A DNA stretch of 64,000 bases from a bacterium (GTDB lineage: Bacteria; SZUA-79; Acidulodesulfobacterales; Acidulodesulfobacteraceae): the NCBI GenBank assembly GCA_021795355.1, contig JAJYPL010000001.1:1-64000 (forward strand). Direction: 5' to 3'. Shown here one piece after another: positions 48,006 through 57,823 of the stretch. The number at the start of each line of letters is the position of its first letter. Within the stretch, counting starts at the first letter, position 1. The notes under the pieces were generated by a model. That model was not told the origin of the DNA and made no database searches. It saw only the letters and a list, made by a program, of their open reading frames with translations. Both the position numbers and the translations under genes were made by a program.

Positions 48006-48470
48006 TTGGACGAAGCGGAATTAGTCAATGTCAAAGTTAAGCATTTACATAATTTGCAAAATCAGATTATTACGGAAAAACATACGATGATAACGGACGA
48101 GCCGGAGGCTTCGGGCGGCGACGAACTTGCGATTAATCCGATAGAGCTTGTGCTTGGAGGAGAAGGTTCGTGCACTATTTCCGTGCTCATGATGTTTGCA
48201 AAAAGAATGAAGTACGACCTGCAGGGCGTAGAAATAAATCTCACTCACAAAAGGGTCAGAGTCGAAGAACTAAAGGAATCCGGGATTGAAATAGACGACG
48301 AAAGGGGTTACGTCCATAAAATAGAGAAAAAAATAAAATTTATAGGAAATTTAGACGACGACCAGATAGAAGAGCTTCAAAGGGTTTCGCAGAGATGTCC
48401 AGTGCATAGCATGATAGAAAAACGGACATATTTTGAAATTTCATTCGATAATGCGGAAAACAATTTGTGA
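48006..48470 (+). CDS. OsmC family protein (peroxiredoxin-like/unknown substrate)
   Basis: 'GGDELAINPIELVLGGEGSCTISVLMMFAKRMKYDLQGVEINL', second Cys 'SQRCPVHSMIEKR'. Confidence 0.82.
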   Translation: MDEAELVNVKVKHLHNLQNQIITEKHTMITDEPEASGGDELAINPIELVLGGEGSCTISVLMMFAKRMKYDLQGVEINLTHKRVRVEELKESGIEIDDERGYVHKIEKKIKFIGNLDDDQIEELQRVSQRCPVHSMIEKRTYFEISFDNAENNL

Positions 48471-48471
48471 C

Positions 48472-48483
48472 GGGGGGGGGGGG
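48472..48483 (+). repeat. Homopolymer G(12) tract just after the OsmC gene
   Basis: 'tgacggggggggggggttg', 12 consecutive G in an AT-rich region. Confidence 0.9.
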
Positions 48484-48587
48484 TTGAAATTTTTTGTAAT
48501 AACGTATAAAATTTATACAGATACATTTTAATATTTAAACTTATGTATAAATATTTAAATCATTAAAAAAGAGAAGGAGGTTTGGTT

Positions 48588-48746
48588 ATGGCAGTTACCG
48601 GCATTACTTCTACGCCTACCAGTACCATAGATACTAATTACCAGCAGATTATCCAGAATGCTCCGCCGATAAAAATAGAACTGCCTAATGCTCCGTCTTC
48701 CGTTACGGTTCAGCAGTCAAACGGCAATATAAATATTCACGTTTGA
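48588..48746 (+). CDS. Small 52-aa protein of unknown function
   Basis: Not in the ORF track (<60 aa). Strong SD AAGGAGG (48574-48580), 7-nt spacer, ATG; translation MAVTGITSTPTSTIDTNYQQIIQNAPPIKIELPNAPSSVTVQQSNGNINIHV*. Confidence 0.65.
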   Translation: MAVTGITSTPTSTIDTNYQQIIQNAPPIKIELPNAPSSVTVQQSNGNINIHV

Positions 48747-48772
48747 CGGATAACTTTTAATAAATTTATAAA

Positions 48773-50323
48773 TTGGATAAAATCAGCTCTTCTTTCCTCG
48801 ATAAATTAATTAAAACGGTAAGAAGTTTTAATCTTCTTACATGGGGAGAAAGAGTCGTGGTTGCGGTAAGCGGCGGGGCAGATTCGTCCGTTCTTCTTTT
48901 TTCGCTATACGAATTAAGGCATTATTTCGGAATATCGGCTGCCTGCGCTTCATTCGACCATAAAATTAGACCGGATTCGGGGCAAGACGTAATATTCGTC
49001 AAAGATTTATGTAAAAATCTTTCCATACCTTTTTATTCCGGAAGCGGCGACGTAAAATTATACGCAAAAGAAAATAAATTAAATCTTGAAGAAGCTGCGA
49101 GGATTTTGCGGTATAATTTTCTATTAAAAACCGCGTGCGATTTTAATGCCGAAAAAATTGCCGTTGCCCACCATTTAGACGATTTTGCCGAAAACGTAAT
49201 TATGAGGCTTATTACCGGAGCGGGAGCGGGAGCTATATCCGGTTTTCAAGCCAAATCCGGACAGCTTATAAGGCCGCTTATAAACCATTCAAAATCCGAG
49301 ATATTGGAATTTGCCGATAAAAATTCGATAAAATTCACCGAAGATTACACCAACAAAGATACAAAAATTTTAAGAAATTTCGTCAGATTAAACATTCTGC
49401 CCTCTTTTAAAGCCGTTAATCCTTCGTTCTTAAATACGGTTAGAAATACGGCTGAAATATTAAAAAAAGACGACGATTTTATCGAAAAAATCTCGCTTAA
49501 AATTTTTAAAGACATAGCAGAACATATGAATAACGGGAAAATTTATTTTAAAAAAAAAGATTTATCGGAATTAGATGAACCGGTGCTTTATCGGATATTA
49601 AAGTTTTCCGTTTTAGAAATATATAAAAGTATTCCGGAAAATAAAAATAGCTTTTTTATAAAAAAACCAATAACTTATTATAATAATTTTAAAGCATTTA
49701 TTGAACTTATAAAATCCAAAAAACCTAACGCTTTTTTTAACATCGGCAGATATATAGAGATCGGAAACGAGTACGACAAGATTTTTATCGGATATGCCGC
49801 ATCGGCAGACTCGTTAAGTTTTAAATCAGTCGAATTTAATCCCGTCGAATCTGTTAAAAACAGGGAATTCGGCGCCGCTTCGCGCTATAATAAATATGAA
49901 TATATAATCGAAAAAAAGCCGTCCTCTTCAAAAACCGTTTTAAAAATTAAAGAGATAAACAAGACGTTTTATATTGAAAACGTCAATGCGTCCCGCGGCG
50001 CCGAAATAATAAATAAGCTGATAAATAAAGATAAAGAACTGAATTTTGAACCGGACTCGGTTTATTTCGATTACGATAAAATAAGTTTTCCCGTTGCGAT
50101 AAGAAACTTCAAAGAAGGCGACAGATTCGTTCCGCTCGGCATGAAAGGCGCTAAAAAATTGAAGGAATATTTTATAGACAAAAAAGTTCCCGTTAAAATA
50201 AGAAAAATAATTCCGATAGTTTTATTCGGCGGTGAAATAGCATGGGTTTCTTTAAACGAGATAAGCGATCATATTAAAATAACGGAATTTACAAAAAACG
50301 TAGGGGTTATGCACATAGAATAG
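48773..50323 (+). CDS. tilS: tRNA(Ile)-lysidine synthase
   Basis: PP-loop 'VVAVSGGADSSVLLFSL', 'AVAHHLDDFAENVIMRLITGAG', C-term 'FKEGDRFVPLGMKGAKKLKEYFIDKKVP'. Confidence 0.95.
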   Translation: MDKISSSFLDKLIKTVRSFNLLTWGERVVVAVSGGADSSVLLFSLYELRHYFGISAACASFDHKIRPDSGQDVIFVKDLCKNLSIPFYSGSGDVKLYAKENKLNLEEAARILRYNFLLKTACDFNAEKIAVAHHLDDFAENVIMRLITGAGAGAISGFQAKSGQLIRPLINHSKSEILEFADKNSIKFTEDYTNKDTKILRNFVRLNILPSFKAVNPSFLNTVRNTAEILKKDDDFIEKISLKIFKDIAEHMNNGKIYFKKKDLSELDEPVLYRILKFSVLEIYKSIPENKNSFFIKKPITYYNNFKAFIELIKSKKPNAFFNIGRYIEIGNEYDKIFIGYAASADSLSFKSVEFNPVESVKNREFGAASRYNKYEYIIEKKPSSSKTVLKIKEINKTFYIENVNASRGAEIINKLINKDKELNFEPDSVYFDYDKISFPVAIRNFKEGDRFVPLGMKGAKKLKEYFIDKKVPVKIRKIIPIVLFGGEIAWVSLNEISDHIKITEFTKNVGVMHIE

Positions 50324-50441
50324 TGTTTCTTGGAAATAGTTATTGAAAAAAATATATAAATATGACATATTTAATATATGGCGGTATTAATAAAATCAAA
50401 ATTAAAATTTAAGCCAAAAACCGTAAGGGGGTTAATATAAT

Positions 50442-52331
50442 TTGAATTCGAGAATAAAAAATCTTTTGTTGTGGATATTTATAATTTTTTTGATGATTTT
50501 TATCTTTACGATGTTTAATCATCATCCCCCGAAAATTCAAAAAATAATTTTTTCGGCTTTAATAAAAAATATAAAGTCCGGAAACGTTAAGAGCGTTACG
50601 TTAGAATCTCACGATATATTAGGCGTTTTTAAGAACGGAAAAAAATTTAAGGCTTATGCGCCTGCTTATCCGGGTCTTGTGCCTCTATTAGAAAAACATA
50701 ACGTCGCCATAGATGCAAAACCTAAGCCGGGTTCGCCCTGGTATTTGAGTTTTCTTATCGACTGGCTGCCGATGATAATAATCCTGTTTGCATTCTGGTA
50801 TTTTTTCTGGAGGCAGATGCAGGGAGGTGCCGGAAAGGCCATGTCTTTCGGAAAATCTAAAGCAAAACTGCTGAACGACGGAACAAACAAGGTTACATTC
50901 CAAGACGTAGCCGGAATAGAAGAATCTAAACAGGAACTTGAAGAAATAGTCGATTTTTTAAAAGACCCGAAAAAGTTTACTAAACTCGGCGGCAGAATAC
51001 CGCACGGCGTTCTTTTGGTAGGCCCTCCGGGAACGGGTAAAACTCTTCTTGCAAAAGCCATAGCGGGAGAGGCCGGCGTTCCGTTCTTCAGCATAAGCGG
51101 CTCGGATTTTGTCGAAATGTTTGTGGGTGTAGGAGCGTCGAGGGTGAGGGACCTTTTTGCCCAGGGTAAGAAAAGCGCTCCATGCATAATTTTTATAGAT
51201 GAAATAGATGCCGTCGGAAGACACAGAGGCGCAGGTTTAGGAGGCGGACACGACGAAAGGGAGCAGACCCTTAATCAGCTTCTCGTCGAAATGGACGGTT
51301 TCGAGCCTAACGAAGGCGTTATCTTAATCGCCGCAACCAACAGGCCCGACGTTTTAGATCCCGCTCTTTTAAGGCCGGGAAGGTTCGACAGGCAGGTAGT
51401 AGTTCCAAAGCCCGATATAAAAGGCAGGGAAGAAATATTAAAAGTACATATTAAAGACGTGCCTTTAAGCCAGGACGTAAATTTAAAAGTAATAGCAAGG
51501 GGAACACCGGGATTTTCGGGCGCAGACCTTGCCAATATGATTAACGAAGCGGCCCTTTTAGCCGCAAGAAAAAACGAAACTTCGGTCAGTATGGCAGACC
51601 TTGAAGAAGCTAAAGACAAGGTTATGATGGGAACCGAAAGAAGGAGCATGGTAATCACCGAAAAAGAAAAGAAAATTACCGCTTACCATGAAGCGGGGCA
51701 TACCCTTGTGGCAAAACTGCTGCCGGATACCGATCCTATCCACAAGGTTACGATAATTCCGAGAGGCATGGCTATGGGTCTTACGCAGCAGCTGCCCATA
51801 GACGAAAAACATAATTACGACAAAGAATATCTTCTTAACGAAATAGCTATTTTACTCGGCGGAAGAACGGCCGAAGAGATAATATTCAACCAGATGAGCA
51901 CCGGAGCTTCAAACGATATAGAAAGAGCTACGGATATTGCGAGAAAGATGATTTGCGAATGGGGTATGAGCGAAAAACTCGGACCTATGACTTTCGGCAA
52001 AAAGGAAGAGCAGATATTTTTGGGCAGAGAATTTGCCCAGCATAAGGATTATTCCGAATCTACGGCAGTCGCTATAGACCAGGAAGTTAAAGAGATTATT
52101 ACTTCAAACCATGAAAGAGCAAAGGAATTATTAACCGAAAACTTAGATATCCTTAAAGACCTGTCGTTAAAGTTAATAGAAAAGGAATCTTTAAACGGGA
52201 AAGAGATAGACGAGATTATTATCGCCCATAAACCTGATTACAAAACCAACGAGTCCGAGGACGAAAAAGCCGATCAGGCGGACGGCGGTCAGGGCAAAGA
52301 AGACAATGAAGGGGTAGATATAGAAGATTAA
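50442..52331 (+). CDS. ftsH: ATP-dependent zinc metalloprotease FtsH
   Basis: '[23 protein letters not shown]', '[31 protein letters not shown]', 'HEAGH' zinc motif. Confidence 0.98.
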   Translation: MNSRIKNLLLWIFIIFLMIFIFTMFNHHPPKIQKIIFSALIKNIKSGNVKSVTLESHDILGVFKNGKKFKAYAPAYPGLVPLLEKHNVAIDAKPKPGSPWYLSFLIDWLPMIIILFAFWYFFWRQMQGGAGKAMSFGKSKAKLLNDGTNKVTFQDVAGIEESKQELEEIVDFLKDPKKFTKLGGRIPHGVLLVGPPGTGKTLLAKAIAGEAGVPFFSISGSDFVEMFVGVGASRVRDLFAQGKKSAPCIIFIDEIDAVGRHRGAGLGGGHDEREQTLNQLLVEMDGFEPNEGVILIAATNRPDVLDPALLRPGRFDRQVVVPKPDIKGREEILKVHIKDVPLSQDVNLKVIARGTPGFSGADLANMINEAALLAARKNETSVSMADLEEAKDKVMMGTERRSMVITEKEKKITAYHEAGHTLVAKLLPDTDPIHKVTIIPRGMAMGLTQQLPIDEKHNYDKEYLLNEIAILLGGRTAEEIIFNQMSTGASNDIERATDIARKMICEWGMSEKLGPMTFGKKEEQIFLGREFAQHKDYSESTAVAIDQEVKEIITSNHERAKELLTENLDILKDLSLKLIEKESLNGKEIDEIIIAHKPDYKTNESEDEKADQADGGQGKEDNEGVDIED

Positions 52332-52345
52332 ATAAGGTTAATTTT

Positions 52346-53569
52346 ATGAAAGCTTATCTTGTCGATATTTTAGACAGCCATATTGCCGGCAGCGAATTAT
52401 CGCGCATCGGCGTGTCCGCTACCGGCAGAATGATTATGGGGGAAAAATTAAAATATATAATCATAAAACTGAAAAACATAAATGCAACCGCTCTCAATAT
52501 CCTTAAGCAGGAAGCCCTCGGCATAGGCGCCGAAGTCGCAAACCACAAAGACGTTATAACCGGCAAAATTCCGGTTTCAGATTCCATTTTATTCGGAACG
52601 CCCGTTCAGCTAAGAATTATAGTAAAAAAAATTAAATTACAGCAGTTCGGTTTAAACGAACTCTCCAACGAACTTGAAAATATACTGTCGGAATGCGACA
52701 GGTCTTTCAAAAAAAACAATCCGAGGAAAATTAAAACAAAAACGCCGGATAAAGATATAGTTTTTAACGGCAAGACCTATATAATGGGTATTTTAAACGT
52801 TACCCCGGATTCCTTTTCGGACGGAGGAAAATTTTACGACTACAAGGATGCGGTAAAAAGAGGCATAGAAATAGAAAAGGAAGGCGGCGATATTATAGAC
52901 GTAGGCGGGGAATCGACTAAGCCTTATTCCGAAGAAGTAGATATATGCACTGAAATAGACAGGGTCTGTCCGGTAATAGAGAAACTATCGAAAACCGTTT
53001 CGATACCTATTTCCGTCGATACCAGAAAGCCGGAAGTCGCAAAGGAAGCATTAAAGGCCGGTGCTTCTATAATAAACGACGTTTCCGGATTGTCTTACGA
53101 TGCGGAAAATATGGCTAAAGTATTATTGGATTTCGACGCCCCTTACATAATGATGCATTCCAGAGAAAAAAAACCGGAAGATATGCAGAAAGATATTGAG
53201 CCTTACGACGATATTTTTTTTGAAATACTGATTTATTTTAAAAAAAAATTGGAATATTTGGAGCTTAAAGGCTATAATACGGACAACGTTATAATAGATC
53301 CCGGATTCGGTTTTGCAAAAACCTTAGACGATAATTATAATCTTTTATCGGGCATTATTTCTTTTAAATCTCTGGGCAAACCGTTATTGGCCGGCGTTTC
53401 AAGAAAATCTTTCGTAAAAAATATAGCTAAAAACGATAAAAATTCTATTTTAAGCGGCAGCGTGGCGCTCGCTTCTTATCTAAAAATTAAAGGCGCCGAC
53501 ATCGTAAGGGTGCACGACGTTAAGCAGACCTTTTCGGCTTTATCTTTGCTGGAAAAGATAAATTTATAA
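52346..53569 (+). CDS. folP: Dihydropteroate synthase
   Basis: 'IMGILNVTPDSFSDGGKF', 'DIIDVGGESTKPYS', 'IINDVSGL', 'IDPGFGFAKTLDDNYNLL'; ~140-aa N-terminal extension. Confidence 0.95.
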   Translation: MKAYLVDILDSHIAGSELSRIGVSATGRMIMGEKLKYIIIKLKNINATALNILKQEALGIGAEVANHKDVITGKIPVSDSILFGTPVQLRIIVKKIKLQQFGLNELSNELENILSECDRSFKKNNPRKIKTKTPDKDIVFNGKTYIMGILNVTPDSFSDGGKFYDYKDAVKRGIEIEKEGGDIIDVGGESTKPYSEEVDICTEIDRVCPVIEKLSKTVSIPISVDTRKPEVAKEALKAGASIINDVSGLSYDAENMAKVLLDFDAPYIMMHSREKKPEDMQKDIEPYDDIFFEILIYFKKKLEYLELKGYNTDNVIIDPGFGFAKTLDDNYNLLSGIISFKSLGKPLLAGVSRKSFVKNIAKNDKNSILSGSVALASYLKIKGADIVRVHDVKQTFSALSLLEKINL

Positions 53570-53612
53570 ATATAAATAAAAATAAAAATAAACAATATAG
53601 ATAATAGAAAAT

Positions 53613-54434
53613 ATGTTTTCACTCCTTAATAACTTCGGATGGCGCGATATATTAGACATAATTATAGTCGCTTTTATAATATACAGGGTTATTACCCTTA
53701 TTAAGGGCACCGGGGCATTTCAGGTATTAGTAGGGCTTATTATAGTTTTTGCAATTTTTTTGTTTGCGGTAATATTTAAACTTTATGCCACCGAGTATAT
53801 ATTCGGCAATTTTTTAAGTTCTATTATAATAGTCATAATAGTTCTTTTTAGAAACGAGATAAGGCGGGCGCTTATCGAAGTAGGGAAAAATCCTTTTGCG
53901 GTCGCCCAGAATAAATTAGAAAGGGTAAACCTCGTAGAAGAAACTTCCAAAGCCGTTTTCGAACTTGCTTCAAAAAAAATAGGGGCGATTATAGTTTTTG
54001 AAAGAAACGTATTTCTGGGAGATTATTTAAAAATAGGGGTTAAATTAGATTCTATAGTGTCCAAAGAGCTTCTTATGAGCATATTTACTCCGCCTTCCCC
54101 TCTCCACGACGGCGCCGTTATCATTCAAAAAGGCAGGATCGCGGCCGCTTCCTGTTATCTGCCGCTTTCTACCGAAGACAATATAAGCAAAAAGCTTGGA
54201 ACGAGACACAGGGCGGCTATAGGACTGTCGGAACTGACAGATGCGTTTTCCGTAGTAGTTTCCGAAGAAACGGGAAAGGTTTCTATTATCCGATCCAAAA
54301 AAATATCGGGAGTCGATACCATAGAAGATTTAAGAAACGGGCTTTTAAAGCATTTAAAATATTATGAAGACCACGGCCATGTTTTTATAAAATCCATTTC
54401 CGACCTGCTGTTAGGAAAATCGGCGGATAAGTAA
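53613..54434 (+). CDS. cdaA: Diadenylate cyclase
   Basis: DisA_N domain: 'SPLHDGAVIIQKGRIAAASCYLPLS', 'LGTRHRAAIGLSELTDAFSVVVSEETGKVSI'. Confidence 0.95.
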   Translation: MFSLLNNFGWRDILDIIIVAFIIYRVITLIKGTGAFQVLVGLIIVFAIFLFAVIFKLYATEYIFGNFLSSIIIVIIVLFRNEIRRALIEVGKNPFAVAQNKLERVNLVEETSKAVFELASKKIGAIIVFERNVFLGDYLKIGVKLDSIVSKELLMSIFTPPSPLHDGAVIIQKGRIAAASCYLPLSTEDNISKKLGTRHRAAIGLSELTDAFSVVVSEETGKVSIIRSKKISGVDTIEDLRNGLLKHLKYYEDHGHVFIKSISDLLLGKSADK

Positions 54435-54446
54435 ACTTAAATAAGA

Positions 54447-54535
54447 GGAAAAGGTGTCAGATTTTATTTTCTGCATACGGAACAGTCAATTAACAAATGA
54501 ACATGTTTGCGGAAAATTAATCTGACACCTTTTCC
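54447..54535. repeat. Inverted-repeat element, 17-bp perfect arms GGAAAAGGTGTCAGATT/AATCTGACACCTTTTCC
   Basis: Arms at 54447-54463 and 54519-54535, 55-nt spacer, between cdaA and cdaR-like genes. Confidence 0.9.
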
Positions 54536-54564
54536 GAAATAAAATTTATATTGCAGGATTAAAA

Positions 54565-55227
54565 ATGAACAGATATATAGAAAATCTTATTAAAAAAAAT
54601 TTCTGGCTGAAGATTTTTTCCTTACTTTTCGCCGTAATAATCTGGGCTTACGTCGTCGGCGGAACAAAGCAGGACGAGGTCGCGACCGCAGGATTAATTA
54701 TCAAAAACCTCCCTAAGGGTTATGCAGTCAGCAATGTTATGCCGGAAAAGATTCACGTAAAGCTGAGAGGTTCGAGAATAGACCTTATGAAAATAAATAA
54801 AAAAATTTTTTTCCAAATTAACGGCTATTCTCTACTCGCAAAAAAAAATACCATAGTTCTCGGCAGATCTTATTTAAATCTTCCCAACGGAATTAAAATT
54901 ATTAAAATAAGCCCTAGAATTATTCCGGTTATAATAAGCAGAATTACGACAAAATATATAAAGGTTTTGCCGATAACGTCGGGATTGCCGCAAAAAGGCT
55001 ATGTTTTAAAGCATATAAGCGTTTTGCCTCAATACGTCCGAGTTAGAGGTCCGCGCGATATAGTTAATCATCTTTCGGTGATTACTACAATGAAAATAAA
55101 TATCGATAATATAGATAAAAATAAAACGCTGTCTGTTTCTTTAAGAAAACCGACAAATTTGTTAAAAATTTTGTATAATAAAAAGATTAACGTTAATTTA
55201 ACCGTAATAAAAAGTTCAAAAAAATAA
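54565..55227 (+). CDS. YbbR-domain protein (CdaR-like regulator of diadenylate cyclase)
   Basis: Between cdaA and glmM; N-term TM 'FWLKIFSLLFAVIIWAYVVGG', YbbR-like repeats. Confidence 0.8.
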   Translation: MNRYIENLIKKNFWLKIFSLLFAVIIWAYVVGGTKQDEVATAGLIIKNLPKGYAVSNVMPEKIHVKLRGSRIDLMKINKKIFFQINGYSLLAKKNTIVLGRSYLNLPNGIKIIKISPRIIPVIISRITTKYIKVLPITSGLPQKGYVLKHISVLPQYVRVRGPRDIVNHLSVITTMKINIDNIDKNKTLSVSLRKPTNLLKILYNKKINVNLTVIKSSKK

Positions 55228-55242
55228 AGGGGAGTAGGTATT

Positions 55243-56607
55243 TTGGGCGGCAGAAAATTATTCGGTACGGACGGCGTAAGGGGACAGGCGAACAGATATC
55301 CTCTGACGTCCGAAGTTGCTTTGAAATTAGGCAAAGCATTGGTTAAGGTGTTAAAACCGAACGGAAAAGGATTGAAAATCGTAATAGGAAAAGATACAAG
55401 AATTTCCGGATATATGTTAGAAACGGCTCTTTCTTCAGGCATATGTTCTATGGGGGCAGACGTTTATCTTGTAGGACCGCTTGCTACTCCCGGAGTCGCG
55501 TTCATAACGTCGAGTATGAGGGCGGATGCAGGCGTAGTTATTTCGGCTTCGCATAACCCTTTTTACGATAACGGAATTAAATTTTTTGACGGCAGCGGAT
55601 TTAAATTCGACGATGAAGTAGAAAAAAAAATAGAGGATTTATTTTTTAATTTTAATTTCGACGACAAAGGTCCGACGGGCATTCATATAGGAAAAGCGCA
55701 CAGGATAGACGACGCCGCCGGCAGATACGTTATTTTCGCAAAACTTTCCTTTCCTAAAAATTTGAATTTAAACGGATTAAAAATAGTTATAGACTGCGCA
55801 AACGGAGCTAATTATAAAGCGGCTCCCGAGGTCTTTGCGGAGCTTGGAGCCGAGGTTATACTCGAAGGCGTAAGTCCCGACGGCGTAAATATCAACGACG
55901 GCTGCGGTTCCATGCATCCCGAAAAATTAAGCGGTTCGGTAAAAAAACACGGGGCAGACGTCGGGCTGGCTTTCGACGGCGACGGCGACAGGGTAATTTT
56001 TTGCGACGAAAACGGGAAAACCTTGCAGGGCGACGAATTTTTAGCAATTTGCGCATTGCAGATGAAAAAAGAAGGATGCCTTAAAAACGAAGGCGTAGTT
56101 ACCACTCCCATGTCTAACGTAGCTTTAGAGATATTATTTAAAAAGCACGGAATAAAAACGATTTATGCAGACGTCGGCGACAGGTATATTATGGAAAAAA
56201 TGCTTAAAGAAGGCTATAATCTCGGCGGCGAACAGTCCGGGCATATAATATTTTTAGACGATATTAATACGGGGGACGGTATAATTTCGGCATTAAAACT
56301 TCTGTCGGTTATGGTAAAAACCGGCATGCCGCTTTCGGAATTAAGGAAAATCATAAGTCCTTATCCACAGGTGCTATTTAACGTTGATGTGCCTTATAAG
56401 AAAAATTTGGACGAACTGCCTGAGGTTTCAAAAAAAATTGCGTATTTCGACGAAATTTTGAAAGACAGAGGAAGAATATACGTGCGTTATTCCGGAACCC
56501 AAAATTACTTGAGAGTGCTCGTAGAAGGGGAAGACGCCTGCGAAATAAATAACATAGGCGCAGAAATAAAAGAAGAAATCGAAAAAGGTTTCGGCATAGA
56601 GAAATAG
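55243..56607 (+). CDS. glmM: Phosphoglucosamine mutase
   Basis: 'KLFGTDGVRGQAN', 'VVISASHNPFYDNGIKFF', 'AFDGDGDRVIFCDE', 'LGGEQSGHIIF', 'VRYSGTQNYLRVLVEG'. Confidence 0.97.
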   Translation: MGGRKLFGTDGVRGQANRYPLTSEVALKLGKALVKVLKPNGKGLKIVIGKDTRISGYMLETALSSGICSMGADVYLVGPLATPGVAFITSSMRADAGVVISASHNPFYDNGIKFFDGSGFKFDDEVEKKIEDLFFNFNFDDKGPTGIHIGKAHRIDDAAGRYVIFAKLSFPKNLNLNGLKIVIDCANGANYKAAPEVFAELGAEVILEGVSPDGVNINDGCGSMHPEKLSGSVKKHGADVGLAFDGDGDRVIFCDENGKTLQGDEFLAICALQMKKEGCLKNEGVVTTPMSNVALEILFKKHGIKTIYADVGDRYIMEKMLKEGYNLGGEQSGHIIFLDDINTGDGIISALKLLSVMVKTGMPLSELRKIISPYPQVLFNVDVPYKKNLDELPEVSKKIAYFDEILKDRGRIYVRYSGTQNYLRVLVEGEDACEINNIGAEIKEEIEKGFGIEK

Positions 56608-56634
56608 GGGGAGTTTAAGGAGGGAGAATTAAAT

Positions 56635-57381
56635 ATGAAATTAGGCGTTAATATAGACCACATCGCGACGCTGAGGAATGCAAGGGGAGAAAATTTTCCC
56701 TCTCCGGTACATGCGGCTTTCACAGTTTTAGAAGCCGGCGCTTCAAACGTTACGTGCCATTTAAGGGAAGACAGAAGGCACATAAGGGATAACGACGTAA
56801 GAATCATATCCGAATTGACTAAAAGATTAAACTTAGAAATGTCGGCGGACGACAAAATTGTTAAAATAGCCCTCGATATTATGCCGAGAAGCGTTACTAT
56901 AGTTCCCGAAAAAAGAAAAGAATTAACGACGGAGGGAGGACTAGATGTGGGCGGCGATATAAAACGTTTTAAAAATATCACTGAATCTTTTAAGCTTAAA
57001 TCCGCGGACAGCATTGCTTCGGCATTTATAGAGCCCGACGTAAAGCAGGCGGAGGCGGCTAAGGAAGCCGGATTCGATTTTATAGAAATACATACCGGAA
57101 GATATGCGGGCGCCGCAAACGAATCCGATAGGATTAAAGAATTAAAAAGAATAAAAGAAGCCGTCGGGTATGCTTTAAAGATAGGACTTAAGGTTAACGC
57201 GGGACACGGACTCGACTACAAAAATATATACGACATCGCGTTGATAGACGGATTTGAAGAGTTTAACATAGGATTTTCCATAGTATCGAAGGCGGTTTTT
57301 GAAGGACTTGGACGTGCGGTAGAGAAAATGCTCGAAATAATAAAAGCGGCGGATTTCGCCAAATTAGAAAAAGCAAAATAA
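56635..57381 (+). CDS. pdxJ: Pyridoxine 5'-phosphate synthase
   Basis: 'LGVNIDHIATLRNARGENFPSPVHAA', 'CHLREDRRHI', 'IEIHTGRYA', 'LKVNAGHGLDYKN'. Confidence 0.97.
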   Translation: MKLGVNIDHIATLRNARGENFPSPVHAAFTVLEAGASNVTCHLREDRRHIRDNDVRIISELTKRLNLEMSADDKIVKIALDIMPRSVTIVPEKRKELTTEGGLDVGGDIKRFKNITESFKLKSADSIASAFIEPDVKQAEAAKEAGFDFIEIHTGRYAGAANESDRIKELKRIKEAVGYALKIGLKVNAGHGLDYKNIYDIALIDGFEEFNIGFSIVSKAVFEGLGRAVEKMLEIIKAADFAKLEKAK

Positions 57382-57392
57382 TACGATGCAAA

Positions 57393-57764
57393 ATGATTAA
57401 CGGAATAGGAATAGATTTAATATCTGTAGATAAAATTAAAAAAGCGATAGAAATGCGCGGCGAAAAATTTTATGCACGGGTTTTTTCGGAATCCGAATCG
57501 GATATAATAGAAAAAATAAAAAGCAGAAACGAAAAGAGGGCATTTGAAAAAGCCGCCGGATATTTTGCCGCCAAAGAAGCTTTTTTAAAGGCGTTAGGCA
57601 AAGGACTTTTCTCTATTCCTTTAAATAAAATTAAAATTTCAAACGACGAAAGCGGGAAGCCTTATATAAGTTTAGATTTGAGTTCGGCGGATAATATTTC
57701 GGCTAAAGTAAGCATAACCCACGATAAAGGTTTTGCGTGCGCCGTAGTAATAATCAATTTGTGA
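57393..57764 (+). CDS. acpS: Holo-[acyl-carrier-protein] synthase
   Basis: 'GIGIDLISVDKIKKAI', 'FAAKEAFLKALGKG', 'KVSITHDKGFACAVVI'. Confidence 0.93.
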   Translation: MINGIGIDLISVDKIKKAIEMRGEKFYARVFSESESDIIEKIKSRNEKRAFEKAAGYFAAKEAFLKALGKGLFSIPLNKIKISNDESGKPYISLDLSSADNISAKVSITHDKGFACAVVIINL

Positions 57765-57782
57765 CGGGGATATAATCTGGCG

Positions 57783-57813
57783 ACAGGGGACGGAATTCAA
57801 TTCTGTCCCTGTA
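57783..57813. repeat. Degenerate copy of the GGGGACAGAATT/AATTCTGTCCCC palindrome
   Basis: 'acaggggacggaattcaattctgtccctgt' between acpS and nnr. Confidence 0.75.
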
Positions 57814-57823
57814 TTTAAAAAAT

